From contig WTPW01000023.1 in assembly GCA_009809945.1 (NCBI GenBank), forward strand, positions 250,158-314,157: a stretch of DNA of 64,000 nucleotides, read 5' to 3'. This stretch comes from Gigaspora margarita. Lineage: Eukaryota; Glomeromycota; Glomeromycetes; Diversisporales; Gigasporaceae. This document shows, piece after piece, positions 1 to 11,990 of this stretch (positions are counted from its first letter, which is position 1; every line of letters starts with the position of its first letter). The translations under genes and the position numbers were made by a program. The notes under the pieces are model-generated. The model had not been told where the DNA came from and ran no database searches. It saw only the letters and a program-made list of their open reading frames with translations.

Positions 1-3000
1 CTCATCAAATACTCTAAATCTAATAAATAATTTAGTAATTATATTTGAAACCGTTGAGAGACCTGACGCTATCAAGGTAATTATTGGAATAGGGTCGAAT
101 ATAACACTATAACGGAGGTAAACCACCTAAAACGCCATATTGTTAGAAAAAAAAATTATGTATATTTTAAAAAATTATGGTTATAATTTTATTTTTAACT
201 TACCTGAATTATAAACTGTGGTATATCAGATATAAATATGTTAACACAACCTCCCCAAAAGATTCCCTTCAATGAATTTCTAGATAATGGTGCATTAAAG
301 AATTCCCATTTCATCAAATATGACTTTATCAAAAATAACATATCAATATTTGCTCCAGATATTAATGCAGTCGTAACAGCAATTCTTGTATGTTGTCCAA
401 ACCAATATCTAAAACTTTGTTCCCGCTCCGAAAATAATATTGTAAATGCAAAAATTAAGTTGAATGCTGTAGGAATCGCTAAAATTACTAAACTAAATTT
501 TTTGGCAGAATATAAATTTAATAATATAATTATTTTTTGTTGGATTAACTTATAAACAATCTTACCTTGGTGTGTAAAGAAATGAGATGGCTGTAGAATC
601 AAAAATAACGAATATTACATAAGAAATAAAACGAAACATGGTAACACCAAATTGGAGAATGATTAAATTTTCGCCCTAAATGTATTTATATATTAAAAAA
701 AAATAAAGAAAATGGAACTAAAATTTGAATCATTTTAATAAAAATAATAACCTCTTTAGCTTTTGCCCTAAAGAATAAGAATACTAATAAAAATGCAACT
801 ATGACTACAAAAAGTGTAATAAACTTTGTCTTATTTTCTGCAATGCTCTCTGCAAGTGAATCTATTAAAATATATAAATCATATAAATCCTATAGAATTA
901 ATTATTTAATTATAATTATGGATTAAAACACAAAGTGATACTTACGGGTTATTTGAACTCCATAATTATCATCTAAATAAGATGTAGCATTTCCGGATGA
1001 TATAGGTGTAGATGCTTTATTATTTATTAGTAGATTTAAATTTTTCACAATTTCTGTGCTATATAATTTTTGATTTTTATTTCTACCACTAATCAAAAAT
1101 GAGATAAGAAGTTTCGATTTATCAAACTGAACATTCTGATTTGAATCCAATCTTTTATTCTCTGTAGGAATCATAGTTGTGAGTTCCTTTATTAATGTAT
1201 CGATAAACTCAGATTGTTTTGAGGAATCCAAGTTTTGGAAGTGTTGAGTTCCATTTGCTGTTAATCGCAGTGATCCCTGAATATTACCTAATTTATATAA
1301 TTAATTTAGAATTAATATAATGCACATGTGAAATTAACATTAATAGATAAATTTAAACCACATTACTATCATGCTTTGAATTTGGATCATTATCAACCAC
1401 TATTCATATTAATCAATAAAATAATTAATAAATGAGATTCAATCTCCACAAACAATGTTAAATAATAATGGGATATAATATAGACCTATTTGGAAAGTCC
1501 ACATATTTGGATCAATTCCTAGCATGGGTTCACCGTATTGTGAGCTCATTACAAAATTATTGTCCATTTGTATACAATACTTCCCTTCTGGTTCATTAAA
1601 AGTACATTCAAGAACATTGAGTATAACGCTGTTATCAGAAATATTACATTGAGTGCTTTGATCACAAGTTCTTGAATTAATCTTCTGCCGAAGAAAGCTA
1701 CCCTCACTAGTTATTTGATATATGTTAAGAAAACCATTCGAAAATGTAATAGATTCTCGAAATGTGATATTAATTGAGTTGTGATTTAAAGTTAGATTAT
1801 TAATCTTGTTTTGAGGTTGTGTTGCGATAATATGTAAATTACCATAACCATCATCTATAAGATACAAAAATAAATATAAGATTAATATTCAAATCCTTAT
1901 ATTAATGATTTAAAATTAAAAAATAATTTACCATTATATGGAGTAAGTTTGGGCATAGTTATCGAAAGAAGTTTCCATGCACTATTAGATGTTTCATTTT
2001 GCGCTATTAACATTGTATTATTTTGAGTTATATCAAACGCTCCAAGTAAATCTGTGACAATAGGCTTCAGTGGAAAGTTATAATTTGTTGGTTTATTTTC
2101 CTCATCATAAAGACTAAAATTTAAATTTAAAGCTAATACAGAAAATTGCCGTAATAATATAGCATATCCTCCAAGGGGCAGTGTTCTAACATTCACATTT
2201 GTTATATTAGAATTTGGTGGAAATATTGGATCTATTGACAATAGGGATCCAGAAGAAAGAAACCGTATTTTCACAATAAATATGGTTGTGGCAACAGATT
2301 GAGGTACAGTGGTAATGACAGGTACAACTGTGACAATGGTTTGAGAAGCTGTAGTTGCAGGTGCAACAGTAACAGGGACGGTTTGAGTAGCTGTAGTTAT
2401 GATAGTAGTATTGGTTTGATTTACAGCTGTATGCACATGACTTACAGCTGTAACACACGAATGACCAATTGAAACAAAGTCCACAGAGCAATATAAGTAA
2501 GTGAATGTTATATTCGGCTTCGACAATTCATATAAAATAATTCTTTTGGGTGTTGTTGTTTGATTATAACCCAATATTAGTGCATATAATCCTGCAGTCG
2601 TAGTAAATTCAGTGGCGTCACTAGAAGTTGTTGTGTTCGTACTGGCCATATTAGTCGAATTAGCATACACAATTGCATATCCACCATCTAAAGTTGCAAA
2701 TACTGTAACTTGAAAGCTGGTAAAAAATGCATTATCATGAGTTCTATTTTTTGTCATCAATTTGAAGCTTCCGTTACCATTACTAGTAAAAAAAAAAGAA
2801 AGTGAAAACAATGAATCGAATACATATCAAATATGTAAACAATAAACGAAGGATGTGACATACTATGCATATTGACTCCATTCGAAATCACCTGTTCCAT
2901 TTGCTGCGGATAAACGTAAAAATCCGTTTTTAGGAGTAATATTATTTACTATAAATTCATTAGGCTTCCAAATAGTCGTGCCTTTGATTAAGTAAGATGG

Positions 3001-3583
3001 TCCAAATTCGAGCTTACTATAAAATGATATAAGATACTTAATAATTATTACAATTTAAATATTTTGAAACGTTCAAATATATTTTAACATACCTTAAATT
3101 TGTCCCATTCCAGTCAAAAACCATTCCTCGATCCATAAAAGTTGTATTATCAGAGGTATTGGTTGCATGAACGTATGATACCAGAATATATTGGTCGAAT
3201 AATGGGTATATGCTTATAGGATTTTTACCAGAAACTAAACAATAGTTTATATCTTGTATTTCATTAGTATCATTATATTTTATTTCGGTAACATTTCCAT
3301 TAGTTTGAATAATTCGAAGCAGTAATCTCTGCTCAAAACAGTAACTAGAAGTGATATTATTGTAGTAATTCACTCGACCAATGCGAACAACCGCTGCACC
3401 CCCACTATCCGCATAATGTTTAATACCAAGAACATGAGGTGGAGTTCCAGTAAGATTGTCTTGGTAAGATATTTCTGTATAGTTAAAATTTGAATAACTT
3501 ATAATTTGCGCAAATCCTATTGGCAAAATGGCTGACAAGAGGATTGTTATAGTAAAAACTAAGAAACAATATGACGAAGTCAT
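1..3583 (-). CDS. Secreted/multi-pass membrane protein, Rhizophagus-type large family (3' partial)
   Basis: The start at 3583 opens with a clear signal peptide (hydrophobic stretch ending near Phe-Ala-Gln). I can join exons 3583-3093, 3016-2864, 2782-1932, 1854-about 1450, 1287-946, 861-752, 675-566, 492-204 and 126 to the edge, nearly all with GT..AG junctions that keep frame. The ectodomain has many Asn-X-Ser/Thr sites and a Thr/Val-rich linker (about 2290-2440). A segment beginning GSLRLTANGTQHF (about 1275-1235) is followed by FIDTLIKELTTMIP and ends YLDDNYGVQI. Then come hydrophobic spans KFITLFVVIVAFLLVFLFF, a second around RFISYVIFVIF, and several more to the window edge. I recall this architecture as a large Glomeromycotina-specific family of unknown function. 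The fourth junction needs a poor donor (GTGGAG at 1449) to keep frame, so an extra exon may be missed. Function is not known; a surface or sensor role is only a guess. Confidence 0.8.
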
Positions 3584-3675
3584 CGGTTTTTTTTTTTTTT
3601 AAAAAAAAAAGTAGATTTTTAAATTCAACAAGATTACGTTGAGTTTAAATTAAAGCTTTAGGCATGTCACAAAAA
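3584..3675. other. Short upstream region of the minus-strand membrane gene
   Basis: It holds a T12/A10 homopolymer palindrome directly before the ATG at 3583, then plain AT-rich DNA. No TATA element or other promoter motif can be assigned with confidence. Confidence 0.3.
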
Positions 3676-4060
3676 CAAATGATTTTACGTATTGATAAAT
3701 GGTTATTACCAATATAGAAAATTTATCATCATTCGAATAATTTTTCTAGCTTAAGAAAATCAAGTCTCGATTTATTATTCAAATGATTTTACATATTGAT
3801 AAATGGTTATTTCCAATATAGAAAATTTATCATCATTCGGATAATTTTTCTAGCTTGAGAAAATCAAGTCTTGATTTATTGTTCAAATGATTTTACATAT
3901 TGATAAATGGTTATTGCCAATATAGAAAATTTTATCATCATTCGAATAATTTTTCTAGCTTGAGAAAATCAAGTCTCGATTTATTGTTCAAATGATTTTA
4001 CATATTGATAAATGGTTATTCCAATATAGAAAATTTATCTTTATCATCATTCTTGTTCAA
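3676..4060. repeat. Tandem repeat, unit about 104 bp, roughly 3.7 copies
   Basis: The word CAAATGATTTTACRTATTG recurs at 3676, 3780, 3884 and 3989, a spacing of 104, 104 and 105 bp. Copies differ by a few substitutions, and the last is shortened. Each unit contains GATAAATGGTTATT and TTTTTCTAGCTT. No ORF runs through it. It sits upstream of the membrane-protein gene, so it may lie in that gene's promoter region. Confidence 0.85.
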
Positions 4061-4680
4061 ATGATAAAACCTTATTTACAATAATAAACAAATTTGCGTC
4101 ATTTATGTATGACAGATGTATTAATCAAGCCTTCATTTCATTTAGTATTAGGATCTTCCAAATAACGTACTGTACGTACTGTACAAAGTATTTGGAAACA
4201 TGCTAAATAAGGCTGATGATTCTGAAATTTTATATGGCATAAATAAAGATTCAAATTATATTGCATTTCTTTAGCCTTTTTAGTACACATATCACATAGA
4301 TTTTAACAAACAATTAAAATCATTAGTTTTTTATAAAATTGGAATCATGTATATTAGCATTGTTGTATACTTAAAGTACATCATACACCTTTTATTATAA
4401 TGATTTAGTAGCTGCCCATCGCAGTTGCGCGAAACCAGAAACGGAGAAGTAGTACATTACAGTGCTGATATGATGAAGAGAACTTTTAGGTGTATTTTCA
4501 TTAAGCACTCATTAGGGCTCATTAGGGTTCAGATAAATATGCACATTATTTAACCGTTGTAACTATTTGGATACACCAGACCACAATTTATAGAGTCGAT
4601 TTTGATTCATAATCAAGTGTAATGTATACATGTTCAGTGTTAATTTACACTATTACAAGCGAAAATGGGGCCACCAGCAC
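4061..4680. other. AT-rich intergenic DNA, no gene seen
   Basis: There is no ORF of note and no splice-consistent coding potential on either strand. The last eight bases (4673-4680, ACCAGCAC) are the left target-site duplication of the element that follows. Confidence 0.4.
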
Positions 4681-5516
4681 CAGTGATGGTAAATGACCTG
4701 GTCATTTGCAAATTTTTCAAATGACCTCAAATGACCCGGAAATGACCGGTCATTAACGGTCATCTCAATTTTGGGTCATTTAGGAATGACTCGTGACCAA
4801 ATGACCATGGTCATTTAGAAATGACCAAGGTCATTTGAGGGTCATTTAGTTATTAGGCCATCGTATCCCATATCTAATATTTTTTACATAGATTGATCAA
4901 CTTTAACTGCATAACGATAATGCATACGTATAGGTTTCGAAGTAAGTTGGGTTGGGCTAGGTATTTGTAGACTCGGGCCCAAACTCAATAAAAGTTTATA
5001 TGCCCGGTCCCACCTAGGAATGGTAAATAACTCGATCATTGGATCGAAATTTAAATAACTCCAAGCTATTAAATCATAACAAGATCATTTTATTTTATTA
5101 AGTTCATTTAGTTCATTGGCATAACTTATAAAATAATTTTATTGGTCGAATTGTTCGTATAAAAAGTTATCAAACTTTATTACTTTCCTTATCGATAATC
5201 TTAGCTATAGATTAAATTCCATATTTTACTAAGTCAATTAATATTTATGTCTCAAGTAAGGTGTTCGAAATATGCAATTTATTATTTCGAACAACTTTAC
5301 TTAAGACATAAATATTAATTGACTTATCTGTATAGCTACAATTAATGATTATGTTTTAATTTTGCTTGGCGCCAATTCTGATTGGCTAAAAAGCATTAGA
5401 ATATTAACTAACATATGTTAAATGACCTTCTAGGTCATTTGAGCCTCGAAATGACCCAATGACTAGTCATTTGTCATTTGGGCATTTGGGTCATTTCAGG
5501 TCATTTACCATCACTG
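4681..5516. mobile_element. Non-autonomous hAT element, 836 bp
   Basis: The ends are CAGTGATGGTAAATGACCT and its reverse complement, and the CAGTG start is typical of hAT elements. It is flanked by a perfect 8-bp direct duplication, ACCAGCAC, at 4673-4680 and 5517-5524, the size hAT transposases make. The first 180 bp and last 110 bp are packed with the word AAATGACC/GGTCATTT in both orientations, which look like subterminal transposase-binding repeats. There is no transposase ORF. Around 5235-5325 there is an internal inverted repeat (TTACTTAAGACATAAATATT type). Confidence 0.93.
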
Positions 5517-5524
5517 ACCAGCAC

Positions 5525-6185
5525 CCTATCGTACTGCACCACTTGCCTCAAAGTTCCTGTAATTTCTTTATAGTCTATGATTAAATAGTATCCATTCAAT
5601 CATGGAAGTGCTTTCGTTATGAATCGTAAATATTCATGAAGTCAAATAACTTATTTAATAGTTAATAAATATTCTTTATGCGAATAATAAAATTAAGCAG
5701 TAAATATTGATGAAGTTGATTCTGTAGGTTATTTTAAATAGTTTAATAAATATTCTTTATGTAAATTAATGCGACTAAACTGTAAATATACATTTATTTA
5801 ATTATTCTTAGATTAGCAAGTTTTTTATATTCACATGCTGAATTAATGCGATTGAAATAATATATTTAAAGCAAATATTCATGAAATTAAATAACTTATC
5901 TAGATTGATAATGTTTTATGATATATGCCTACGACTAAATTAATGCATAAAATGAAATTAAATTACAGACAATAAATGTCCTTTACTGTATTCCATGTTT
6001 TACTAATTGTAGAATCCACTATTATTTTTTGGCACAGCTTAATTCAAACTCAGTAGGGAAATTGCCTCTGGCTGTCACAATTAATAAAACGAGAGAATAA
6101 CACCTTTATTCACCGTTACTGGGAAATATTTCATTATCCCCACCGTCCCGGTGAATAAATAATGATTGTACTCATACTAAATTAT
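5525..6185. other. AT-rich intergenic DNA, no gene seen
   Basis: It contains diverged repeats of the type TTCATGAAGTYAAATAACTTATTTA, about 100-120 bp apart (about 5630, 5706, 5880). A short inverted pair, TTTATTCACCG and CGGTGAATAAAT, lies at about 6099-6160. There is no coding signal. Confidence 0.4.
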
Positions 6186-6410
6186 AGTTATTATCATAAA
6201 TTCTGGGTCACCTAAAAATTTTATCGTTTCCGAATCTTTTCTGTTTCGTCCAGTAAATTACTAACTCTCCGGAAACTACATCGCTGTTCGAACCTTCAAT
6301 CCGGAGACAGCGATGTAGTTTCCAGTGAGTTACGTAATTTACCGGACGAAACAGAAAAGATTCCGGAAATGAGAATATTTTTAGGTGACCCATAATTTAT
6401 GATAATAGCT
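6186..6410. mobile_element. Foldback MITE, 225 bp
   Basis: The left arm AGTTATTATCATAAATT followed by GGGTCACCTAAAAAT pairs with ATTTTTAGGTGACCC and AATTTATGATAATAGCT at the right. An inner arm (TTCTGTTTCGTCC / GGACGAAACAGAA and CGGAAACTACATCGCTG / CAGCGATGTAGTTTCC) extends the pairing almost to the centre. The whole unit is therefore one imperfect hairpin. The 61-aa frame across it is a by-product of the palindrome. Confidence 0.75.
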
Positions 6411-7239
6411 GTAATATGATAACATGTAATTAAATAGCAGATACAATATTCGTGAACTCAAACAGCTTATTTTATATACCTGAGATTAACAAATGCTTTT
6501 TCACATGCTAAAACTGATTAAAATCGGTTTATGAAAATAAAGCAGGTTTTAAAAACTATTATTGATGTGACTTAGTCGGAAAAATTCAAATTTAAATTAT
6601 GTGCGCCTTGTGCACTGAATTTTAAAATCATAATGCGTTTTTTCAATAAATTTTGCGCATGTAAAATAGCCATACTTGCATAACAGAGTGTGTGGTTTAC
6701 AGTCATTTAGAAAATGTAGGCAAGATTTACATTTAATAATTATTTTCCTCATTTGTTGAACAATATTTCTCTAATTCTTTAACTTTTCAATTACTATGGT
6801 TCATATCACCGGATTCAAAGATTCTTAGAACCCCTAAGTAAATTTCTTCTTTGTTGGCTTTTCTATCATTAATACGAAAGTCTGAATCTTCAACAGTTCA
6901 AGATTATCCATTTCAAGGAATTGAATACAATCAAAGTAAAATACGAATTTTACATTTTTTTTTTGCCTTTAATTATTTGTTGTTAAACTGCCGTAATACT
7001 ATTATATATATTAGTGCCTTAATACATCTTTATATCATTTACAGCAGTGGCGGAAAATTAGTTTACTCACGTGATGTGGCGCAACACATTGAAATTTTAT
7101 TAAAATTTGATAAAATTTTAACTACAGCTAGTTTAAATATACATTCGACTATCTAGTGGTTAATTGTGTGCCTACTCTGCACTATAACTAAACTCAGGCG
7201 TCAAATATGCATAGAGGTTGCTAAATTAAAGCAATTCGA
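6411..7239. other. AT-rich DNA, no gene recognised
   Basis: A 101-aa plus-strand frame (6851-7156) resembles no family I know and has no gene-like context. The segment probably includes flank of the dead Tc1 element that follows. Confidence 0.3.
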
Positions 7240-7990
7240 TACTATTCCTCTTCGATAATTGATACAAAATGATTGTTTGTCATTGTTTCTTTTGGTTGGA
7301 ACAAGGAGTTCACTTCTTTTTTTGACCCTTTCTTTATAATTGCCCAGAGAGTTTCAATTGGGATGAGGTCAGGGTATGAGGAAAGCCAATTGAGAACTTT
7401 TGGGCACTGAGCTTCTTCGTTGCTTTGGCAGTATGCTTAAGACCATTATCTTGTTGAAATATCCTATTGTTATACAGAACCTCAGATGCATGGTCAAACA
7501 AATGGTTTGTCAAAATCTCATAATATCAAAACCACTCATGTTGTACTGGTTTACCAGGCTTGTACCAAACTTTTATCATATTTTAGAACAGTTGAAAGGT
7601 TGCTTTATTGGAAAAAATAGTGGTATTTCACCTTCTTCTTTGATACTTATATGTTCAGCGAACCTGACAGATAATAGCCTCTTTTTGAAGAGAGAAATAG
7701 CATGGGGAACAGTAACTTGGTAACCAAGGTCCTGAAGTTCTTTTGAACTATTTTTGGTCAATATTTAGTCTAGAGTAAGTGCTGTTAAGGACTTCTGTTA
7801 GTTCCTTACCTGTTGTAGTTCTGTTTTTTCTCACTATTTTGTCAAGATCCTTCTTTATTCAGGGACAAGAAGTTGTGAACACCCGGTATATTTACTAAGC
7901 TTAATATCATCTGTTTCATTAAGTTGAGCAGTTTATCTATACAAAGTTTTTTGGGTATTCAGTGATTTTTTGCAACCATGTCTTCACAAG
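7240..7990 (-). pseudogene. Tc1/mariner transposase remnant
   Basis: The minus strand reads in pieces as a Tc1-type transposase. An N-terminal helix-turn-helix-like stretch (KIVRKNRTTTGKELTEVLN, about 7840-7780) is followed by a RELxxLGY-like KELQDLGYQVTVPHAIS and KKRLLSVRFAEH (about 7750-7650). Then come QQDNGLKHTAKAT with the second catalytic Asp (about 7455-7420) and, in another frame, SSYPDLIPIETLWAIIKKGSK (about 7390-7330) with the third acidic residue. Stops and frame changes separate the blocks, so it cannot make an active enzyme. Tc1 transposases are normally about 340 aa, and the order and spacing fit that size. Confidence 0.8.
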
Positions 7991-8007
7991 AACTTAACCA
8001 ATATATA

Positions 8008-8325
8008 CTGTATATTGCTGAAAATAAGCTACCTTTTTTGGGCAAAAAGTTATACAAAAATATGGAGGGTAGCTTATTTTCAAATTGTTGAATTCTTTGA
8101 AAAATTGAAAAACATACTAATAAAAATGTTGTCCAAATGCTACTAAATTTTTATTATAAATACATCCTCATATCATAAACAAGTTTACTTAATGGCACTT
8201 TTGATGTTTACTTAGTAAAATTTAGACTTTTGTATGTAGCAACTGCTAACAGGTTTTTTTGAGATTTTGTAAAAAATCAGAGGGTAGCTTATTTTAGAAG
8301 GTAGCTTATTTTCTGCAATATACAG
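8008..8325. mobile_element. TA-flanked MITE (mariner-like), 318 bp
   Basis: It begins CTGTATATTGCTGAAAATAA and ends with the near-exact inverse, TTATTTTCTGCAATATACAG. The dinucleotide TA is duplicated at 8006-8007 and 8326-8327. The subterminal word GTAGCTTATTTT recurs several times. A second, disrupted copy lies at 30122-30684 and a truncated third at about 18080-18305. It is adjacent to the Tc1 remnant, but its ends do not prove that this transposase moved it. Confidence 0.85.
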
Positions 8326-8327
8326 TA

Positions 8328-8700
8328 TCTTTTTTTAAGCAAAGTCATTAGTGAAAAAACAAAAATTTATAATATTACAAATTACTAAATTTATATTTGT
8401 AAATCATATAACAACTTTATTTTATATCAGTATAATGGGATTTGAGATTTTATTACATGATTTCTAAAAAAAAAGTGTTATAATTTTTTACTACTACTGT
8501 ATATGAAGTTAACTATTTAACAAAATACAGTGCAGTGATATAGATCATAGTGCAGCCATAGTTATAATTTTTAACTTTTATATAATCATTCTTATTATTT
8601 TGAAGTACTATTTATATTCCTTTTACCAACTGTCAATTTGTTTGTAGATTATTTCTTCTTGCCAATACAATTAAGTTTTTTGTTATTTTTAAAAAAAATT
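8328..8700. other. AT-rich DNA, no gene seen
   Basis: Poly-A/T tracts and short AT words only; no coding potential on either strand. Confidence 0.3.
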
Positions 8701-8704
8701 AATG

Positions 8705-8998
8705 TTAAGGTGGGTATACTCAAAGCTATATTTTATCTTATAGCTTAGTATACTTAACCATAGAAAGGCTTATTAGATCTTTTTCTCTTTGTTATATGGA
8801 CAATTATAACTAATTATTGCACTCTCTATAATAGTGTTTTTTAAGTATAATAACAAAAAGAGTAAGGTGAATATACTCAAAGCTATTTCTTATTTTATAA
8901 CTTAGTAGACTAAAGTGCAAAAAGCTCATTGGGTCTTCCTCTTCTTGCTTACTAAACAATTATAACTGTCAATTGCACTCTCTATAATAGTATTTTTA
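8705..8998. repeat. Two direct copies of a roughly 130-bp unit
   Basis: Copy one (about 8707-8835) and copy two (about 8864-8995) share AAGGTGNRTATACTCAAAGCT, a TTAGTAKAC block, GGACAATTATAACTR and a shared end TTGCACTCTCTATAATAGT. They differ by many substitutions, so this is an old duplication. There is no coding signal. Confidence 0.65.
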
Positions 8999-9599
8999 TA
9001 AGCATTAAAAATAAAATATATGCTTTCAAGAGAGAGATTATGTGAACTTTAAACTATTTAATGCTATAGTCAAACTTCTCTATAATCACAAGCAGTGTTT
9101 CGGCCTAAACCTCTCTCCAAAGTCTGAAACGTTTCGGCCCTGGAGTTTCGGTTTTGCCCAAAATCTGAAACCTCTGAAATGGGTGAAACCTCCGAAATGG
9201 GCGAAACCTCTGAAATGGGTGAAACCCTCCGAAACTGGGTGAAACTGAAACTTCTAAAACTTCTGAAACCTCTAAAACCTAGCGAATTGAAGAAATATAT
9301 ATATATATATTATATATATTACATACATTATGCGTCACTTTGAATTTATGTTAATTCATAAAATAGCATCATATGACGTCCCCAGCTAATACAGTTAGTT
9401 TTTTAATAATAATAAAAAATTTATATTGAATATACTAACTAATAACTAATACATCAACTCAACTACAAGGGGAAGGGAATCTGATTCTTAATATAAACTA
9501 TAATAAGACATATTAGTCCTAAATCATCATTGAGACAATGCCTAGGGCGAAATGTCTGAGACAAAAGGTCTGAGGAAACTTAGCTAAGGCTAAAGAATG

Positions 9600-9735
9600 G
9601 TGCCGTAAATAGCTTATTACAACAATCATGTAATTATTACGACATGTCGCAATTATTATGATGTGTCATAATAAAAATGACGTGGCGTAATAATTACGAT
9701 ATGTCGTAATAATTACGACATGTAATAATGGCCTA
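9600..9735. repeat. Cluster of CGTAATAATTACG dyads
   Basis: The words AATTATTACGACATGTCG, CGTAATAATTACGAYATGTCG and ACGACATGTAATAATGG repeat and are self-complementary. A second smaller cluster lies at 10845-10910, with the nearby word GACATGTTGTAATA. They lie inside the hAT element and may be additional internal inverted repeats or a decayed nested element. Confidence 0.5.
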
Positions 9736-10065
9736 TGCATTGACGATAGTCATGATAGGATTATTTTCATGAGGATAATCTGATTTGTGCTATGAGATTG
9801 AAGCTTATATGAAAAGGTAATAGCATATGATTGTATGCAATGAGAGATTATAGATATGCATGTGATAGTTATTATAGGTACGTACTTAAGTATGCAGGCA
9901 GCAGAGATAATAAAGATACATGTGGGTGTAAATGGTGAATCTTAGTGCTTTCTTACTTCGCTTGTCTTGTCACTTGTTCTCTTCGATGCACGATTATAAT
10001 CTGGCTCCCATCCCTCCCACCCTCTTTCTCATTCATTGCACCTAGTGCCCTGCCTGTTGTCATGT

Positions 10066-10375
10066 GTAATGAGTTGAATGCGCTGCACCATAGGTGGCTC
10101 GAACTCACTATTTTATGTTGATGTTATCATGTGTACCAAGTTGAAGTAGTGCCAACTCGCTACACTTATAACAGTTATATATAAGGAGTTGAATGCGCCA
10201 CTATATAAAAATTGATATCATGTGTAATGAATTGAATGCGCCACACCATAGCGTGGGCTCGAACTCACTGTTATAAAAATTGATGTTGTATGTAACGAGT
10301 GGAATGTGCCACACCATAAACGTGGGCTTGAACTCACAAAAAAAAAAAAATGTAGAATGTGCCACACCTTAGCAT
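10066..10375. repeat. Degenerate tandem repeat with tRNA B-box-like word
   Basis: Four to five irregular copies of GAGTTGAATGCGCCACACC followed by a TRGGCTYGAACTCAC word and a GTTATAAAAATTGATRTTGTATGT spacer occur about every 60-75 bp. GGCTCGAACTCAC resembles a pol III B box, so this may be amplified tRNA-like SINE debris, but no matching A box is clear. Confidence 0.6.
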
Positions 10376-11904
10376 TGGTGATCCTCAATTATGCTTTGTC
10401 ACATGAGCATATTTACATGTACATAGAGTTGTTATGGGCACAATATGCAATAGCAGAAGAGAAGTGATGAAGTGGAGCACTACTCCCATCATGTATCTTC
10501 TAATGTCTAATAAAGACAGTATTTAATATGAAATCTGAGTGAGAATAATTACTACATACAAATTACTACATATAGTAATAATTGTACCAATTATTCCATT
10601 TTTGCATTTTAATTTTTCTCCGGTGTCACATGATGATGACTTAATTTTACGAAATCACCCGATAGGTCTGATAAAAAAAACCCAAAATTTGTGCAAACCG
10701 AAGAATTAACTTAGCGTGACCTTAGATGTGAACATGAATTAATTTAGGCCATGCAAAGTTTTTTTTTTTTAAAAAAAAAAATCTGACCCGCCGAAATTTT
10801 GAAACTCAGGTTATGCAAAGCGAAAAATTAACTTCACGTGGCCTAATAATAATTACTACAATAGTAATAATTACGACATGTTGTAATAAATAATTATTAC
10901 ATTACGACAAATTGCATTTTGAATTACGGCGCCAATCATTATGCAGAATTCATAGGATTCACGTTTATACTTGTTAGTGCCGATTTACTGTATTATGATT
11001 AAGAATTACCAAGTACGGTTTGTGTATTTTATTTTATTATGTACATACGTACAGTACATATCTGACAATAAAAGGCTTCTAAAAAAAATCAAAAAAATAT
11101 TTCCTCTGGTAAAGGCCACTTCTTTTTATGCCACGAATATGAATTTTAGTTCCTAACTATCATTTATGTGAAACTTAGTGTTTATTATTTTCGGAAGTTT
11201 TGGAAGTTTCACCCGGTTTTGGCCAGTTTCAGAGGTTTCAGAAGTTTCGCCCAGTTTCGCCCAGTTTCGGAGGTTTTGGAGGTTTCAGCTTTGAGACCTT
11301 TGGCGAAACTAGGTTTTGGAGGTTTCGCCAGTTTCACCTGGCCAAAACTTTCAGTTTAGGCTGAAACACTGATCACAAGTTGGTCATACCTTATTTTTTA
11401 GTTGTATAGAGATGTGACTATAAATAAAATACCTTGTTATAATTACATAATCAAAGGCCAATAAGTTATATATTAGTGCATATTTGAAATACTTTTTCTA
11501 TCTTTTTAGTATGTCTTGCTAGTATTATTTTCTTGGTGTTTTAACAACCAAAGATATTTTTTATTCCTATTAATTATAACCCAACATCTTAGCTTGTATT
11601 ATACCACCCATAAATGGCCTAACTGCACTGCTACTATAGGAGCAAAAGATCTCTGCAGCCATATTTCAGACTACTACATTAAGAGTTCATATAGTATCTT
11701 ATAATTTTTAGACTTTAGGCCTTATATTATATCTCAACTTTGGTTACTCCAAATTGGGGTCTGGCACAGCTTTTATCACTATAGATTTGATTGTGGATCA
11801 CTGCCCATTCTAGAAATTAAGTCTATCTATAAAAGTTCTGGGTTTCTGGTTCCTACAATATTTTAGTTCTCTAATTAGTCTAGCCTGGCTGGATATTTTT
11901 ACAA

Positions 11905-11990
11905 ATTGCCACTACTTGGATTTGAACTAACAACTTTGTAATTTGAGACCTCAAAGTATAACCACTATGCTATCAACTCTAATGTCATTT
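11905..11990 (-). repeat. tRNA-related segment (SINE head remnant)
   Basis: On the minus strand, a box-A-like GATAGCATAGTGGTTATAC is followed about 30 bases on by a box-B-like AGTTCAAATCC. This is the spacing of pol III promoters in tRNA-derived SINEs. The acceptor arms do not pair, so it is not called as a tRNA gene. Confidence 0.5.

Larger units (their letters stand above)
9093..11371. mobile_element. Non-autonomous hAT element, 2279 bp, inserted in the pogo-like element
   Basis: The ends CAGTGTTTCGGCCTAAAC and GTTTAGGCTGAAACACTG are inverted, and an exact 8-bp duplication, ATCACAAG, flanks them (9085-9092 and 11372-11379). The outer 200 bp on both sides are dense arrays of GAAACCTCYGAAAYGGGYGAAA in opposite orientations. 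These give false Lys-Pro-Trp and Phe-rich reading frames. The interior holds a clustered repeat (10066-10375) and ATTACGACATGTCGTAATAAT dyads (about 9600-9730 and 10845-10910), but no transposase. Confidence 0.93.

Noticed and set aside
3676-4060. Regularly spaced repeat that might be a CRISPR array
   Set aside because: The whole 104-bp unit is conserved with no variable spacers, in eukaryotic intron-bearing DNA; it is an ordinary tandem repeat.
9042-9242. Repeat protein with KWVKP units
   Set aside because: The repeats are the subterminal array of a hAT element and occur inverted at its other end.
11905-11990. Possible minus-strand tRNA
   Set aside because: The acceptor stem does not pair and it sits inside a mobile element.
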